NCBI GenBank assembly: GCA_937875395.1
Contig: CALNCU010000125.1
Coordinates: 1-5,560, forward strand
Direction: 5' to 3'
Source: an uncultured Armatimonadota bacterium
GTDB lineage: Bacteria > Armatimonadota > UBA5829 > DTJY01
DNA length: 5,560 nt
Part shown: piece after piece, positions 4,385 through 5,560 of the stretch
How positions within the stretch are numbered: the stretch's first letter is position 1
Layout: the number at the start of each line of letters is the position of its first letter
Translations under genes and position numbers: made by a program
The notes under the pieces: generated by a model
Told to the model about the DNA's origin: nothing
The model's input: only the letters and a program-made list of their open reading frames with translations
Databases searched by the model: none

Positions 4385-5497
4385 ATGTCAAGCATAATAA
4401 AATCAGCCAGTCCCATACCCAAATACCACCAGTTCCGCCTGCTGCTTGAAGAAGATATAAGACGCGGCAGGTACACCCTTGGCGCTGCCCTTCCTCCAGA
4501 GAGGGAACTATCAGAAAAATATCATATCAGCCGCCAGACCGTACAGCAGGCAATGAAATCCCTTGTGCAGGAAGGCTGGCTTGTCCGCATGCAGGGGAGG
4601 GGTACGTTTGTAGCCAGGGTTGATGAAAAGCTCTCTCCCGTAAACATAGGCGTAATGATCTACGGCCCGGCGCTTAAGGAACAATGGTTCTTCCCGGATC
4701 TGCTAAGAGGCATTACCGATGCAGTAGAAGTAGAGCGGGCCAATATAATAATTATCCCGTTTGATGATGAAACACCGGGTATAAGCGAAGGAACGTTTTG
4801 CCGATGCATGGTAGAGCAAAAAGAGCTGCACGGCCTGCTGGTGGTATCAGAAGAATTAAGTGAGCGGGAGATATGCTACCTGCTCTCCGGAGAGTTTCCA
4901 TTTGTACTTACACGCGTGCCGCCATACCCGGACAGACCCATAGCATACGTCTGCTACAACCATGAAAGCGGAGTCCGCCAGTCAATTGCATACCTACATG
5001 AGCTGGGGCATACAAAAATAGCTTATATGGGCGGTCAGTACTCCAAATACTATGCATCCCTACGCGCCCTAACCGCCTTCCGCGCCGCAATGGCAGAGCA
5101 CGGCACCCGTATATCCCCGGACTGGGTGGTAGAGTGCGACTACTCCGGCCATAATGCAGCAAACCTGGCGCATAAAATATTATCTGGCAACACGCCGCCC
5201 ACAGCCATAATAATGGGTGACGATAGGTTCGCCGCCGGAGTCTACAAAGCCGCTGCCATGAAAGGCCTGTCCATACCGGGAGATTTATCCGTAATTGGAT
5301 ACAACGACCTGCCCATTGCCGGCGCACTCTCCCCGGCATTAACAACCATATACCCCCCCCGCTACGAGATGGGCCGCAGCGCCTGTGAAATGCTTGAGGA
5401 GATGATACTTGATACCGGCAATCCCGCGGAGAGACAGCAAGAACTAGACGTTCGCCTTGTAGTTAGAGATTCATGCGCCCCATGCAAAGAGGCATAA
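4385..5497 (+). CDS. GntR-family transcriptional regulator with LacI-like sensor domain
   Basis: This 370-residue protein joins a GntR winged helix-turn-helix to a periplasmic-binding-protein-like sensor, the layout of the arabinose repressor AraR. The DNA-binding domain spans about 10-77: PKYHQFRLLLEEDI, then LPPERELSEKYHISRQTVQQAMKSL with the recognition helix at about 49-60, and the wing GWLVRMQGRGTFV. The sensor runs from about 86 (NIGVMIYG) to the end, with HTKIAYMGG near 210-218, IIMGDDRFAAGVYKAA from about 275, DLSVIGYNDLPIA, and the closing strand RLVVRDS usual in LacI-type proteins. Such proteins normally repress sugar uptake or breakdown genes until a sugar or sugar phosphate binds; the ligand here is unknown. 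It is cytoplasmic, with no membrane segment. A run of eight C at 5353-5360 lies in the coding sequence, but the frame continues correctly through it. Another gene starts 51 bases downstream with a strong ribosome binding site and is a likely partner or target. Confidence 0.93.
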   Translation: MSSIIKSASPIPKYHQFRLLLEEDIRRGRYTLGAALPPERELSEKYHISRQTVQQAMKSLVQEGWLVRMQGRGTFVARVDEKLSPVNIGVMIYGPALKEQWFFPDLLRGITDAVEVERANIIIIPFDDETPGISEGTFCRCMVEQKELHGLLVVSEELSEREICYLLSGEFPFVLTRVPPYPDRPIAYVCYNHESGVRQSIAYLHELGHTKIAYMGGQYSKYYASLRALTAFRAAMAEHGTRISPDWVVECDYSGHNAANLAHKILSGNTPPTAIIMGDDRFAAGVYKAAAMKGLSIPGDLSVIGYNDLPIAGALSPALTTIYPPRYEMGRSACEMLEEMILDTGNPAERQQELDVRLVVRDSCAPCKEA

Positions 5498-5535
5498 TAT
5501 CAGGCTATTAACAAAATAATTTCAAATAAACAATC

Positions 5536-5544
5536 AGGAGGGAG
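5536..5544 (+). promoter_or_regulatory. Strong ribosome binding site of the last gene
   Basis: AGGAGGGAG contains a perfect AGGAGG seven bases before the ATG at 5549. This is the strongest site in the window together with that of the epimerase, which supports a real and possibly highly translated gene at the window edge. Confidence 0.75.
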
Positions 5545-5548
5545 TACA

Positions 5549-5560
5549 ATGAATCACAAA
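5549..5560 (+). CDS. Start of an unidentified gene (first four codons, MNHK)
   Basis: ATG AAT CAC AAA reaches the window edge, so only MNHK can be read. It follows a perfect ribosome binding site and lies 51 bases after the regulator gene, in the same direction and without a visible terminator between, so co-transcription is possible. A short polar start ending in Lys could precede a type IV pilin-like leader or a signal peptide, both common next to such regulators in some lineages, but nothing here proves it. Confidence 0.6.

Noticed and set aside
4149..4391. An 80-codon - strand reading frame opposite the regulator's upstream region
   Set aside because: It runs through repeat C and AT-rich DNA, and has no recognisable domain or ribosome binding site.

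Overview
The window comes from a bacterial chromosome of moderate, slightly GC-leaning composition. It has well-formed Shine-Dalgarno sites, frequent ATA isoleucine codons and AT-richer spacers. All recognisable genes lie on the + strand: the 3' half of uvrC, an NAD-dependent epimerase/dehydratase of the extended SDR family, a dihydrolipoyl dehydrogenase (lpdA type), a GntR-type regulator with a LacI-like sugar-sensing domain, and the first four codons of another gene. The organism cannot be named from this. A GntR/LacI chimera just ahead of a short MNHK... start would fit several non-proteobacterial lineages (Armatimonadota-like bacteria were considered), but that is only a guess.

Layout: uvrC (1-956) and the epimerase (977-2023) are 20 bases apart and look co-transcribed. 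A 491-base spacer (2024-2514) without a credible gene follows, then lpdA (2515-3930) standing alone. A second spacer of 454 bases (3931-4384) leads to the regulator (4385-5497). After 51 bases and a very strong ribosome binding site, the last gene starts at 5549. The genes have unrelated jobs (DNA repair, nucleotide-sugar or related NAD chemistry, 2-oxoacid or glycine oxidation, sugar-responsive regulation), so they do not form one pathway.

The most interesting content is in the two spacers. They carry three copies of one palindromic repeat: A at 2058-2148 on the - strand, B at 2176-2355 and C at 4143-4235 on the + strand. Each has the same two conserved arms (TTCGGTCGCAGA and GCCGCTGCCGA) around a centre that differs in sequence and length between copies yet stays self-complementary in all of them. 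The copies also share outer ends (ATCAA at the left, CTTTTTGATAGAG-like at the right). This suggests a small non-autonomous mobile or REP/MITE-like family whose folded structure is maintained. Copies A and B face each other and can pair into one large foldback.

Other structure in the spacers: a perfect 11-bp inverted repeat with a 21-base loop after lpdA (3986-4028), a perfect 10-bp hairpin (2295-2319), a 16-bp operator-like palindrome before lpdA (2400-2415), and possible promoters. No tRNA, rRNA, CRISPR array or transposase gene was seen.
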